Assembly (NCBI GenBank): GCA_047967505.1
Contig: CM106538.1
Strand: one strand, 5' to 3'
From: Dipteris shenzhenensis
Taxonomy: Eukaryota > Polypodiophyta > Polypodiopsida > Gleicheniales
Length of the DNA: 64,000 nt
The position numbers and the translations under genes are program-made. The notes beneath the pieces are model-generated. The model saw only the letters and a program-made list of their open reading frames with translations, made no database searches and was not told where the DNA came from. How positions within the stretch are numbered: position 1 is the first letter of the stretch; each line of letters opens with the position of its first letter. Below, one piece after another: positions 1 to 10,869 of the stretch.

Positions 1-414
1 ATAAACGCGTTTTTAAACGCACTGATAGACGCGCCTTTTTTTTTAAAAAAAAATTTACAGAATAGTGTGTATGTTGTGTATGCTATATAGTTACAAGAAT
101 CCCATATCCACATTCTGTAATTCAATTCTTACAGCCAACCGCATTTTAATTACAATTCCAAATAAAATATTACAACTCCAAAACGCAATAAAATTGAAAG
201 CTCAAAAAGTGCTTGTATATACATTTAGCACGAAGCTAAGTACATATAGCACGAAGCTAAGCCACGTCATGTGGCTTCAAGTACAAAAAATAAGGAAGCT
301 AAGCCATGTCATGTGGCTTCAAGTACAAAAAATAAGAGGAGTCTATATACAAGAGGCACGAAGCCAAGCCAGTGGCTTTAAGTACAAAAAAGAATAGTAG
401 CACTACTTCTACGA

Positions 415-1842
415 CTAATCCTCGCTGCCTTCCATGCTCCCTTCTGTGCTCCCTTCTGCACCTCCTTCCTCGTCTTCCTCGTCGTCTTGTGCATGGGCCT
501 GTAAACAAGGGACAACATATATCAATGTATGAAAAATCAAATCTTTACTTATAATTTTTGCATTATTTAATTACTTTCAAATACCTGGGGGGCTTGTCCA
601 GTAGCTCGGGTATACTGCTCCTCAGTAATCAACCCGTCATCATAGAAGTGCCTCCATGTATCTCCTCTGCGATGGTGGCGGTGGTAGGCTATCTCCACTG
701 GAGTAGGGTATCTGCCCACGATCTCAAGCTGCATGACCGCGATACACTTTGTGAAGGGATTAGTACAAAGAAACAACCAACCTCCTAATAAACTACATAA
801 GCAATATAATTTGAGATCGATACTTACAAATTGGGCCTCCCATGATTCAACACCCCCTGCTCCAAAATGCGCGCTTCCATATTCCTCCATCTAGATCCTC
901 CGTGCCTCCACGTGCTGCAGACTGGGCTCCTCCCTCGCTGACTTCATTGCCTTCTTCCACTCATGCTTGTGAGTAGTGTGGGGCGGGCCCCTTGGAGGTT
1001 GACCTGCCTCAAGCTTGGCAAGCTCCGCTAGTGCCTGCCTCTTAAGGGAAGATCTTTTATTGCTAAGTATCGTAACAATCTTTGACTTCCCCCATTTATC
1101 TGTGAACTGGCGATTGGGGGGGTTAGGATACCTAGAGCGAACAGTAGCGAGGGTCTCATCAGCCAACCTCTTTGGGAGGTCTTTATAGTGGATAAAGCAA
1201 TCTCTGTAATTGTTAGCAATTACAGAGCGCATGAAGGCCATGATGTCCTTCCCCCGTGCATCCATCAAGATGCCTCCTGTCTGAGTGATGTCATAATAAA
1301 TCGTACCATCACCCAGAGGCACGTCTAAATCATCTGAATCATCCTCCTCCTTACCGCCACATGGCCCAAAGCACTGTGCCATGCATCCGCCACCGCTCTC
1401 CCTGCTACTACGCCTGCTACCCTATCGTGTCGAGCTCGTATGCTGGCCACTCGTAGCTGGGGACTGCACGGGACTACGCTGACCACTCGTAGCTAGAGAA
1501 CCGAGTCTCGACGGCTGGGGAGTAAGTCGACGGCTCGTTGAGATAGAAGGACCTCCTGACGGCATGGGGGAAGGGGCATAAGACGGGATGGCAGAAGGGA
1601 CATAAGACAGCATGGGGGAAGGGGCATAAGACGGTACAGGGGAAGGGGCATAAGAAGGGGCATAAGACGGCTGTGCGAACACCGCTGGGGTGATCTCAGA
1701 TAGTGTGGGGTGGCTCGGAGTCTGTAGTGCCGACTTTTGGGGAGTGTTAAGGGTACCCGTCATATACCCGTATAACTCCGCAGGACTAGGAGGGTGCCCT
1801 AAAAGATTATATAAATCCTTCCAAATTGATTCCTAGCCACAT
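415..1842 (-). pseudogene. En/Spm-type second gene of element A (Ptta/Transposase_24-like), broken
   Basis: Three coding exons by comparison with B: 1842-828, 728-585 and 498-415, with GT..AG borders. The product has a Pro/Ser/Tyr-rich N-terminal part (repeats of SYAPSP), then an acidic patch, then a basic domain that resembles the plant Ptta/En/Spm transposase family (key residues RYPNPPN, KWGKSK, HFGAGG). The last exon encodes acidic residues and EGS repeats. In En/Spm the second protein binds the terminal repeat motifs; that role here is inference. Just after the start codon A has lost bases present in B, which shifts the frame and gives an early stop. Otherwise exons 2 and 3 are better preserved than in B: A has CAG where B has TAG, and it lacks B's extra C at the exon 2 donor. 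Confidence 0.75.
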
Positions 1843-1914
1843 GTTGAATTGGAAAATAGGAAACAAATCTATTACTTTGGGAGCTGAGAAGAAAGGGGGA
1901 AAAAAAAGAGGCTC

Positions 1915-2056
1915 TATCAGAGCGCATCTATAGACCTGTCTGATCTGCGCATCTATAGACACATCTAACAGAGCGTTTAACAATTCAAGTAAAAGCGCGT
2001 CTAACAGTCCGTCTAACAGTGCGTTTAACAATTCAAGTAAAAGTCCGTCTAACAGT
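1915..2056. promoter_or_regulatory. Internal TAGACGG/TAGACGC motif array of element A (partly deleted)
   Basis: Short degenerate copies of GCGTCTAA/GTCTATAG occur every 15-25 bp between the two genes. The array is the remnant of a longer one seen in B (22560-22850). The deletion that removed the Tnp2 exons starts inside it, at the GCAT at 2057-2060. Confidence 0.6.
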
Positions 2057-3672
2057 GCATTTCACATAGTGCATCAAAGGACGTGAAAGATTGTATTTAC
2101 AAGATGGGCGAGCTTGTGAGGTATGTGAGCTCAAAGGAAATAGATCTCACCACGCTTGAGAATGCTCGAGTTATGTCAGTGGAGGCGGTTTGTTTAGTGG
2201 AGGAGACATTTCCACGTTCTATTCTCACAAGCCAACTACATCTCATAGTACATTTGGTGGATGAGATTGCTATATGCGGTACTATACATGCACGATGGTT
2301 GTTCTTCCTCGAGCGCTTCATGAAGACGTTGAAGGGCTTCGTGAGACAAAATGCAAGACCCGAAGGTAGCATGGCTGAGGGTTGGTTGGTACAAGAGTCA
2401 CTTGTATATATTTTTGAGTTTCTTGTTGATGTGGATAGCTCTCTCCCACGACTATGGAGAGATGATGAAGACCTAAGGATGACCTCTATTGTGCCTCAAG
2501 GAAAAGGACGCAACAAAGTAATAGACATGGAGTTGCGTAATAGTATCAACCTCTTTTGCGTGCTTAATAGTGATGTGATGAAAAGATGGGTGACAAGATA
2601 CGAGGATGCAAAGGCAAGAAGACAAGAAGAAAGGGCCCTCTTTCGTACACACCACGGATCTCGTGTGCCATACCCTCAGCATCTAAGAGCACTTCCAAAG
2701 GATATTCATGTGGATTGGCTACTTGATGAAATGGAGAAAGTAGAGAAAGATGAGGGGATGCATATCACAATGGAAGAATGGGAGTATGCTAGGGGATGCA
2801 TGAGCAAGGTCAGTATATAGAATGTTATGCATAAGTTAGGAGCTTTTTATAATTTAGATTGCTTATTTAATTGATTTTTTCTTGGTGTAGTGCACTATGT
2901 TCAATGCTATATGGTGTGAGGGCAAGCATTTTTGAACACAACAGATTGATGATAAGAGAAACACACAAGATTGCGGCGTCATTGCTAGCTTTGAGGGAGT
3001 CAATGGAGCCATGGATGATTATTGTGGCATAATCCAAGATATCATTATGCTTGACTTTCGACGCTTCTTTGTGTATGTTTTGGATGTAAAGTGGTTTAAG
3101 GACGTGGTGGAAAGAGGCCCTAATGCAACAATCAAACGCCATGCAAGTGGCTTTGTAACTATTGACTCCACAAAGTTTTAACAAAGTAGGAAGGACACAC
3201 TAGTACTACCGCAACAATGTGAACAGGTACTGTGCACACACATAAAAATACTCGCTTTTAAATATTTGATGCAAGAAAAGTAACATGATTGTATTTGTGT
3301 TTGAATTAGGTTGTCTATCAACCAATGGTGGATAATAATAGATGGTGGCATGTCATACCTATTATGCCACGTTTCAAAGTGATGTACAGTACATTTACTG
3401 ATATGGAGCATATGGAGGATGATCATGGCCATGGACGTGATGATGACCGTGATACAAGAGAGGAGGATGATCATGAGATAGGAGATATAGATATTGAGGC
3501 CGGCATTACCCGTGAGGACGAGCCTACCATTGGAGATGTTGATTTTGATGAGCACATGAGTGGCACAAGTAGTAGTGGGTTAAATGTATTTGTAGATCTA
3601 AACACTTGTTTGGATTTTGAAGTAGATAGTTTGGCAAGGGTTGATCTCATTGAGGATGAGATTGAACCGTAG
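2057..3672 (+). pseudogene. 3' part of the Tnp2-type transposase gene of element A (DUF4218 and DUF4216 exons)
   Basis: Three exons remain. The first (about 2061-2808) encodes the DUF4218 region found C-terminal to Tnp2 in plant CACTA transposases; key residues include LIVHLVDEI, RWLFFLERFMK and QNARPEGSMAEGW. The second (about 2891-3225) is DUF4216-like (GVIASFEG, YCGIIQDII, FFVYVLDVKWF). The third (about 3310-3672) starts with a Trp-rich DUF4216-like end and continues into an Asp/Glu/His-rich tail. The upstream exons are deleted. Stops at a TGA in the DUF4216 exon (CGA in B) and at TAA (TGG in B) confirm decay. Identity to B and C is high by eye. Confidence 0.85.
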
Positions 3673-3839
3673 CCCCACAATTGATATTGGCAAAACTATT
3701 TTACATATTGTCTCATTCTCCTCATTTCACTTAATTATTGTATATGTGGGCTTGCAAAAAATTATGTGCTTTGGTAATCATGGGCAATGTTTGGAAAGCA
3801 ATGATGTACACCGAAATCTCACTTTCTGTATTCTCTGGA

Positions 3840-4127
3840 GCGCGTCTATTTACGCGTCTAAATGCGTGTCTGAGTCTCAGTGTAAACGTGCAAATAAACG
3901 CACAAATACACGCACAAATAGACGCGCTAATAAATGGGATGTTAGACGGGCCCCTATTTTCTCAGGTCAAACGCGCAAATAGACGCGGTGATTTACACGC
4001 AAATAAACGAGCGTTTAGCCGCGCCTATAGATGCGCCTGTAATTTCTCTACTAGAGCAATGCCTATAGACGTGCCCGTAATTTTGCGCGTCTACCAAGCG
4101 CGTCTATAGTTGCTTTGTGTTGTTGTG
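3840..4127. repeat. Right subterminal motif array of element A
   Basis: More than ten degenerate copies of TAGACGCG or its complement CGCGTCTA lie in both orientations up to the terminal inverted repeat. This is the layout of the transposase-binding subterminal repeats of En/Spm elements; the binding role is inferred from that family. The motif is rich in CpG and contrasts with the AT-rich surroundings. Confidence 0.75.
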
Positions 4128-4204
4128 TATTATGTGTACTAATTCATGTTGATATATTTTAATATTTCTGCATTAACTTTACAAGTCCACGTAATCCATT
4201 GAAA

Positions 4205-4590
4205 ACCACGTAAATCACTTATACCACTTAGTTCACTTAAATAACTTAGTCCACTTAAATCACTTAAATCACTTAGTCCACTTAAATCACTTATACCACT
4301 TAATTCACTTAGATCACTTAAATCCAGAGAAAATTACTTAAATCAATTATACCACTTAGTTCACTTAGATCACTTTAATCACTTAAGTCACTTAAATCAC
4401 CTAGTCCACTTAGATCACTTATACCACTTAAATCACTTAGTCCACTTATATCACTTATACCACTTAATTCACTTAAATCACTTAAATCACTTAGTCCACT
4501 TAAATCACTTAAGTCACTCAAATCATCTAGTCTACTTAGATCACTTATACCACTTAAGTCACTTAGTCCACTTAACTCACTTATATCACT
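4205..4590. repeat. 9-bp minisatellite (CACTTANNN)n, containing the empty site of element B
   Basis: About 40 units of CACTTA plus three variable bases (AAT, GTC, TAC, ATT, GAT). On the minus strand it reads as a Ser-Asp-Leu-Ser pseudo-protein, which is an artefact. The string AAGTCACTCAAATCATC at 4511-4527 is the unoccupied version of the site where element B sits in R2, with ACT at 4516-4518. Confidence 0.9.
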
Positions 4591-5029
4591 TGAACCATCG
4601 TTGCAGAAGAAGAGTATTATAAAGTTATATATGAAGTTTACAATGCACATAATTATGCAGTAGGATCCACATCTACCATTCCCTGAGTGCTTGGTCCTGC
4701 TCCCTGCGAATCTATATTAGTGAGTACGAGTGAGAGTGAGATTATTCTTCCATTTATGATTTTATCATCTTGAGTGAGAGTGAGATTCATTGAAACACCT
4801 TAGTGTGAGTGAGAGTGAGAGTGAGAATAGCTCGAGGGTGGTTGGGCAGTACATGGAGTATTGTGACTCCAGGATTGATTGTAAACGATTTTGATTCAAT
4901 AGAAAGTCTCCTTCTATTGTATTTCAAATTTCTCCTTCTCTCTATAGAATCAATATTGATTTCAAGGTTCAGAGCATCTCAAGTAATTACTGAAATTAAT
5001 AGAAGTATTGTTCATGATCTCATGATGTT

Positions 5030-5700
5030 CATGTGTAAGTTCAATGCCATTAATGTCTTATCTCATCTCATTTTATTTGAAGTGTAAGTAAAAATGACAT
5101 CTCATATAATTATTGAATATAAGTTTAAGTGTAATGTTGTGCTACTTTTTTAATAGTGAATATCTTATGTCAAGCACTTGGTAGCAAATCTTTCACTTTG
5201 CTTTAAAAATTATGTATAAAATGTCTCATATCCCGAAGCACAATAATTATACGAGTCAAATTCTAAACCACTATATTTTCTCTCTTTACTATTATCGTCA
5301 TCTCCTTTCCAATCTCTCTCATCTATGTTTTCTCATCTTTACTGCTATCTTCATCTCCTTTCTAATATCTTCTCCCATAATTTCTACTCGCATAGTCGGT
5401 TCAATTGTCATGATGTTCATGTGTTGTTCAATGCTATCAATGTCTTATCTCATTTCATATTATTTTAAATGTAAGCTAAAACGTCATCTCATATAATTAT
5501 TGAATGTAAGTTTAAGTGTAATATTGTGCTACTTTTTAAATTGTGAATATCCTATCCCAATAACTTTATAGAAAAATATTTCACTTCAATTAATAATTAT
5601 ATATAAAATGTCTCATATCTCGAAGCACAATAATTATACAAGTCAAATTCTAAACCACTATCATCCATATTGTCTTTCTCTCTTTATTGTTATCATCTCC
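5030..5700. repeat. Tandem pair of ~390-bp units
   Basis: Two consecutive blocks share TCATCTCATATAATTATTGAAT, then a GCTACTTTTTAA-type stretch, then an AAATGTCTCATAT...CGAAGCACAATAATTATAC block (near 5090-5280 and again 5480-5660). The paralogous pair in R2 lies at about 25500-26190. No coding content was recognised; short open frames here overlap the repeat and differ between copies. Confidence 0.7.
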
Positions 5701-8700
5701 TTTCCGAACTCCTTCTATAGTGTTAATCTTCATCATGGATGTTTTTATCAAAGGTATATTTATATATTAATATAAAACACCAACAAAAGTTTATAGAGCT
5801 ATTTTGGCAGTTCTTCTCTCATATTTCTACTTGCATATTCAGTTCAGTTCTCCTCTCCTATTTCTACTTGGATACTTCTCCTCTTGAAATTATCAATTTT
5901 GTTGAGCTTTCAATCAACAACTTATTATGGAATGCCGGGAATAAAAGACATCGAGAGGAGTGAAAGAGGCAAGGACCATTGATAGAAGATGAGAAAGGTG
6001 AGTTTGCTTTGCAGAAGCAGCTTGAGAAGGGAGAGCATGAGAAGATAAGACATTGCAGAGAAGAGCTATGAAAGTACTCTTCAACAAGAGAAGAGCTTGC
6101 ACATCTATTTGAAGAGGTCTTCTAAAGAGTCACGTGTTCTCAGAAATATTCAGCATACTAAGCTAAAAGTACCAGGAATAAACAAGAAGCATTGAAAGAA
6201 AGAATGTTTGATTCTTTGTTCATCTTTTTATATTATAATTAAATTGATGAAGATGAAATAAATAATGTAGAGGATTGTGTAACCTGTGAGATAGAGATGG
6301 CAAATACGATGGCAGCATTGTAGCTTATGTCTACTAATATAAGGTGTTTTTGGACACCATACGGATTTGTGATTTACTTGTACTTGGATCCCTCAATTAT
6401 ATCATAAACTACTTGCATAAATGTGAAGAACTCTTTTTTTAATATACTCTAGTTTTAATAACATGTCACGTTAGTTTTCTTAATTTGAATTTTCTTTAGC
6501 TTACTTTTTCCTTGATAGTTTGTTCCAAGAGCCTCTTTTTTTCCCCATTTTTTATCCAAAAGTACCTCAAAAAACAAATTTGGACAATGCACCACTCTAA
6601 AATTAATGAAATAGGTGTTCATATTAATTCAATAGCCATCTACATAGGTCTCTTGTGTCTCTAATAAGGATCACTCATGAGTGCTCGTCAATCTACAATA
6701 ATGAAAATAGTAAATGTGTTTAGCATAAATTCCTATAGTAAGCGCACGCATCATCTTCACATTTCATGATTCATCATGCTAGCCCTTCCCTACCACATCA
6801 AGCTACCATCTTTGGCCTAAAAGAATACAACTCTAGAAGCAGACTCGACAGTAATCTATGCCGCTATAATTTAAGCTTGTCTCCATTGTGATGTAAACTT
6901 CTTTGGATGTGAAATTTGTTTCCTCAATTTTCAGTTTACCCCATCACAATACATGTTTTCAAGTAGTTTTTATTAATTTTAATTTTACCAATCCCAAAAA
7001 TTTTGAATGTCAAAACCAGTTGATGGATTTTTACCATGTGCATCAAACAACTTCATCCCTCTTCTAGGAATGCAACTCGTTCAAGACACATTCCAATCCA
7101 TATGCTCATCCAGGCTATTCAACAAGTCTTTTCCCACCTATTAACAAAAATCATTTACATTAACTATGGAATACTTCATCTCTCCTTCACTAGTTCTCTT
7201 AACTTGCAACGATTTGCATTAAGATGATAAGCCTTGGACATCAGTCCTCTCACATATGGCAAAAGGAATGAGCTGAGGCACGGAGCTGAGGCACGGCAAC
7301 AATTTTCTAAATCTCAAAATCCCTAGGAAGCCACGCACTTGTCACTTATACTAAGTCCCTACAGGTTCATTTGCTAGCTTCTTAGAATCGCAAGCAACTA
7401 TTTTCAATCCAGTGTCAAGTATCAATGAAAGAGCTTGATTAGTCAAAAACAACAATTTAGGGAAGGACTCTTCTATTCAAGGTTGGTAGCATAGGCAATT
7501 CATCCCAATGAGCAATGATACAAATATTTTTGTAGGGTAACAAAAAATAGATTCTGGCATTTAAGCTCGAAGTCCCGAATTATACCTTCTTCAAGTATTA
7601 TTCTAGATTGTGATAGTTCCAAACATTTTAATTTTGAAATCTTTGCTTCTCTTCCACTACTCCCCTTGAAAGCTTTTCTAATGATAGTAAAAAATATAAG
7701 GCCCGAGTGGAATACAACAACTATATGCCAAACATAGCTCATTTTCCTGACATTTCGTGATTTCTGGCAAGCTACAACGGCTAGAATAAAATAACATAGC
7801 ACCTGAGATTGGGGAGAAGGGGAAGGACCACGTATGAAGGGGGTGGGGGACCATGTATGAAGGGTATTAAAGAAGCAGGGACGTCTTGAAGGGGGAGAAG
7901 GGGAAGGACCACCTCAGATTGGGGACAAGGGGAAGGACCCTAACTTGCATTACCTTTAATAGAAACTCCTCCCCTCCCCCATTTATCCCTTACTTTAATC
8001 ATGACCTTTCCCTCTTCCTTTTCACCCCTTTCTTTTCTCCACAACTAATTAATAGGAATTTTGATTTAAAGTTCTCTAGGGTCACATATTTGGACTCCAT
8101 AATTTATATAGTGGCCTACAACCTCAAACACATTTGTCTAAGCACACAACCAAATGCAATTAGAGAATGCACAGCTATTTTCAACATGGCCATTATCAAG
8201 GTGAAAGAACTAAGAAGCATTGAAGATGAGCAGCTAGCTATTTTAAGTCTTTGCACAATGTCTTAATATCATTCTATTTTAAGTCTTTGCACAATGTCTT
8301 AATATCATTTGGCACCATATTGCTCGGGATAGCCTTCACTTAAATCACTTGGAACGTTTTGGTTTCCATATCAAGAGAACCACTTGCATTGCTCAAACAC
8401 GTTGGATCCAAACACCTCCATTCAAGCAAGTTGCAGCGAAAACGTGCATCGATAGGCATGTAAATAAAGTTAAGACTTTTAGAAAGATACCATATTGGCA
8501 GCGAGCAATGGAATAATAAATAAAGTGGCCAATATGTTCTGGAAAGTTACATTCACAATGGCTTTATTAGTAGTCTCAAGTGACTTAGAGAAGCATTGTT
8601 TGAGAACTGCTGGAATAAGTGACCAGCGTCTCTGCAATCAATGTCTTGCTAGGGAACTATCCAAGTCTCCACACTCAAAAGGTGGAGGAGATCTGCATAT

Positions 8701-9044
8701 TACAGACAGAAAAAGTATCCATATCAACGTCACATCGAGCTTTTAACATCCGTATATGCGTCCGGTTTTTCAAAGCTGGCATTGCTCTGAAAAAGAGAAA
8801 CTGGAGCAGTTGTCGATCACATCTGCGGAACGCTTGAATCCAAGAAAGAATGCACAAAAGGGCAAAAAAAAAACAAATCAAGTACATGATTGCACACGCA
8901 ACAGCTGCATGTAGAGGGGCAATGCCTACGCCGAGTACCTGTTGCAAGCTCTTGTGTTTGCAAGAATTGGAGTCAAGGCTACAGCCAAAGTTGTAAGTCT
9001 GCATACAGTTGGACAGGCATTAAATAGAGCAGCACTGAAGATTC
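5700..9044. other. Unrecognised AT-rich part of R1, no gene supported
   Basis: No reading frame with a recognisable domain was found. A G-rich direct repeat (GGGGAGAAGGGGAAGGACCA and variants) occurs three times between 7808 and 7940 and again in R2 (28308-28435). The block 8675-9040 lies just downstream of the TEDC1-like reading frame and may hold its 3' UTR or further small exons: the frame end sits on a GTAAGA donor-like site, and CAG acceptor-like sites follow. Confidence 0.5.
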
Positions 9045-10469
9045 TTACAACCGGAAAGGCTGTTCGGAAGAGGCAAACCTTTGGATCTGTCTTCCTCCAA
9101 TGCGAGTCCTCTCATTCCTCCCGAGGGTTGCCCCATGTTCATGTCTTTGGTCCTTTACGGAGATGTGTTCCTCCATTAAACCTGACAAAATGTGATCTGA
9201 AATGCTAATGCCATTTGCAGCATTGCAATCGTCGCCACCGTCTCGTACCACACATGCTTTCGATTACGAAAAAACCTCCACATCTTCAATTGATGTATTG
9301 CTACTTGTCTCCCCTTGGTTGGTTTGTGTTTGTCCATGCTCCGGATTCTCCTCCACTTGCTTTCTGCACAACAAATGCTCCTGGAAAAAATGAATGACAG
9401 GCAGTAGTTCCTCTTCGTATACACCCGTGGAGTCTCTGGCTTCCTTATAGGGCCATGCAAAGTCTGCAGATGCATGGGAAGCAGCTTCTGTAGTTGCGTT
9501 GGTTAAGCCTTCCTCAACAACACTTTCCATCCATTCCCAGAAGATGCTCTCATGTTTCACCGACTCAAGGATGCAATCCTTGAGCAACTTATCCGCGCCT
9601 CAGTTGATCATCTTTATGTTGAAGGAGATGTACCTCATATTGGCTGTAAGGTCTTCCAACAGGATGTGAAATGTTCCTGTCGATTTGTATCTGATTGAGC
9701 TGTTGAGCAAGCTTCTCTTTACAGTGCCGCAAAGAGTGGAGGCTCTTTATTGCAACCTGTACTTTCCCATACAAAATTAAGGCCTGTTGAGCCCTAGCTG
9801 CCGCTCTTTTTCTTGAGTCACCCTCGTCGGTGAGTGAATTGAGCACTTTGCTTACATATGCTTGGGCTCCATCTCGTGCCTGTCCACCTATCTTCAAGGC
9901 CTCTACTAACCACGCCAGGGCCAGTAGCAAATGGCGGCTTTGCATTTTGCTACGACAAAGCGGGAAGATGGGAGAATGGGGCGGATATGCCCATAAGGCC
10001 ATGTAGGATTTTACAAAGGAAAGTTTTCGATCCGCACATTCTGTACCGCTGCCCTCTTCCGTCGATTCGCTAGGGTCGGTTCTGCTTTGGTGCAAGGCGA
10101 ACTCCGAGCTGACGTTCTTCGAATTGTGATCTCGCTTCTCCAATCTTTCTTGCTTCGATGCTACGGTGGAGCTCCGATCGTGCATCCTTGAAAGCGCTGT
10201 AGGTGCAGCTTTCTTGAGGGTGCGTATCTTCTTTTTATCTGAACTCCCCACGGGAGCTTTGCTGACAGGATGAATAGGCTGCGGACAGGGATTTGCTGCG
10301 CTCTCCTTCTCGACTACGAAGTTGGGCTCATCACATTCCACAGGCACGTCTACAACATGTTCGATGCCGCTAAAAAACATGCCGTTTCCTGGGAGGCTAG
10401 ACAAGCGAGAAGTAGTGGGACTCGAAGGGAAGGAGGCAAGGTTGAGAGCGACAAGGTCGTGAAGAGCCT
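9045..10469 (-). pseudogene. TEDC1-like pseudogene (R1 copy)
   Basis: Near-identical to the R2 reading frame at 29549-31252 but broken in four ways. The 5' end is missing beyond the R1 breakpoint at 10469, which removes the start and the first ~50 residues. A 111-bp in-frame deletion removes 37 residues after ALAWLV (near 9905). A 19-bp deletion near 9600 shifts the frame. A GAA-to-TAA change near 9267 adds a stop. The sequence beyond the breakpoint is unrelated to the gene. It is a dead duplicate. Confidence 0.8.
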
Positions 10470-10487
10470 TCTCCCACCAACGGAGTG

Positions 10488-10850
10488 GTTGGCTTCTATT
10501 ATTATTATTACAAGACAAGATGAATGGCATATAATTGGTTCGTGCGCTACTACACACGGATACTATTGTGACGTTTAAGTACCGATGTTTAGTGTGTGCG
10601 GGGTGCTAATTGTCGATATTGAAAGCGCGCCTTGTCAAGGGTCGCTATATAGCGACTTTAGTCAAACGTTGCTATATAGCGACCATTGCTAAAGTCTCTA
10701 TATAGCAACTTTTATCAGAATTGTAAGTGTCGTTATATAGAGACACTAAGATACTTTTTTATAGAGACGTTTTACAGAGAGTTTTTTTTCTCATATCGAC
10801 CTGAAAAGTTAGTTTTCTCCAATGGCAATTTTTTTTAAATTTTCAGTGGC
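10488..10850. repeat. ~365-bp dispersed repeat with clustered palindromes, copy 1
   Basis: Shares about 360 bp with 42265-42628, from the (ATT)n-ACAAGACAAGATG end to GGCAATTTTTTTT. Inside are four palindromic or near-palindromic cores, the best being the perfect 16-mer GTCGCTATATAGCGAC at about 10643, spaced roughly 35-40 bp apart; GACTTTAG and CTAAAGTC flank part of them as an inverted pair. No terminal inverted repeat or target duplication could be fixed. It may be a small foldback element or a fragment of a larger one. Confidence 0.7.
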
Positions 10851-10869
10851 AAAAAATTGCATCTTGAAG

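Larger units (their letters stand above)
1..4127 (+). mobile_element. CACTA (En/Spm) element A, internally deleted, left end outside window
   Basis: Element of the same family as B and C, oriented with its Tnp2-type gene on the plus strand. The right end at 4127 reads as the reverse complement of CACAACAACACAAAGC, followed by TAT (4128-4130), the probable right target duplication; the paralogous flank at 17086 also carries TAT-TATG. The left end is not in the window. By alignment with B about 228 bp are missing there, so the full element would be about 4.36 kb. It keeps the second gene (415-1842, minus) and the 3' exons of the transposase gene (2057-3672, plus), but about 3.16 kb between them is gone, including the Tnp2 catalytic region. 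It is therefore non-autonomous. Confidence 0.9.
4128..10469 (+). repeat. Segment R1: direct paralogue of R2 (17086-17490 plus 24994-31105)
   Basis: From TATTATGTGTAC at 4128 to GAAGAGCCT at 10469 the sequence matches R2 nearly base for base, apart from element B inserted in R2 and small indels. It holds, in order, a 9-bp minisatellite, short GTGAGA runs, a tandem pair of ~390-bp units, unrecognised AT-rich DNA, a G-rich direct repeat near 7800-7930, and a broken TEDC1-like copy. Because both copies carry part of the same host-like gene, a segmental duplication is more likely than two transposon copies. Which copy is original is not certain, but only R2 keeps the gene open. Confidence 0.85.

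Noticed and set aside
4375-4650. Open frame of repeated Ser-Asp-Leu-Ser
   Set aside because: It is the translation of the 9-bp CACTTANNN minisatellite and is not conserved in R2, where element B interrupts it.
10488-10850. Palindromic repeat as the LTR of the adjacent gypsy fragment
   Set aside because: It abuts the middle of the pol region, has no counterpart downstream of the integrase, and its second copy at 42265 has no gypsy sequence beside it.
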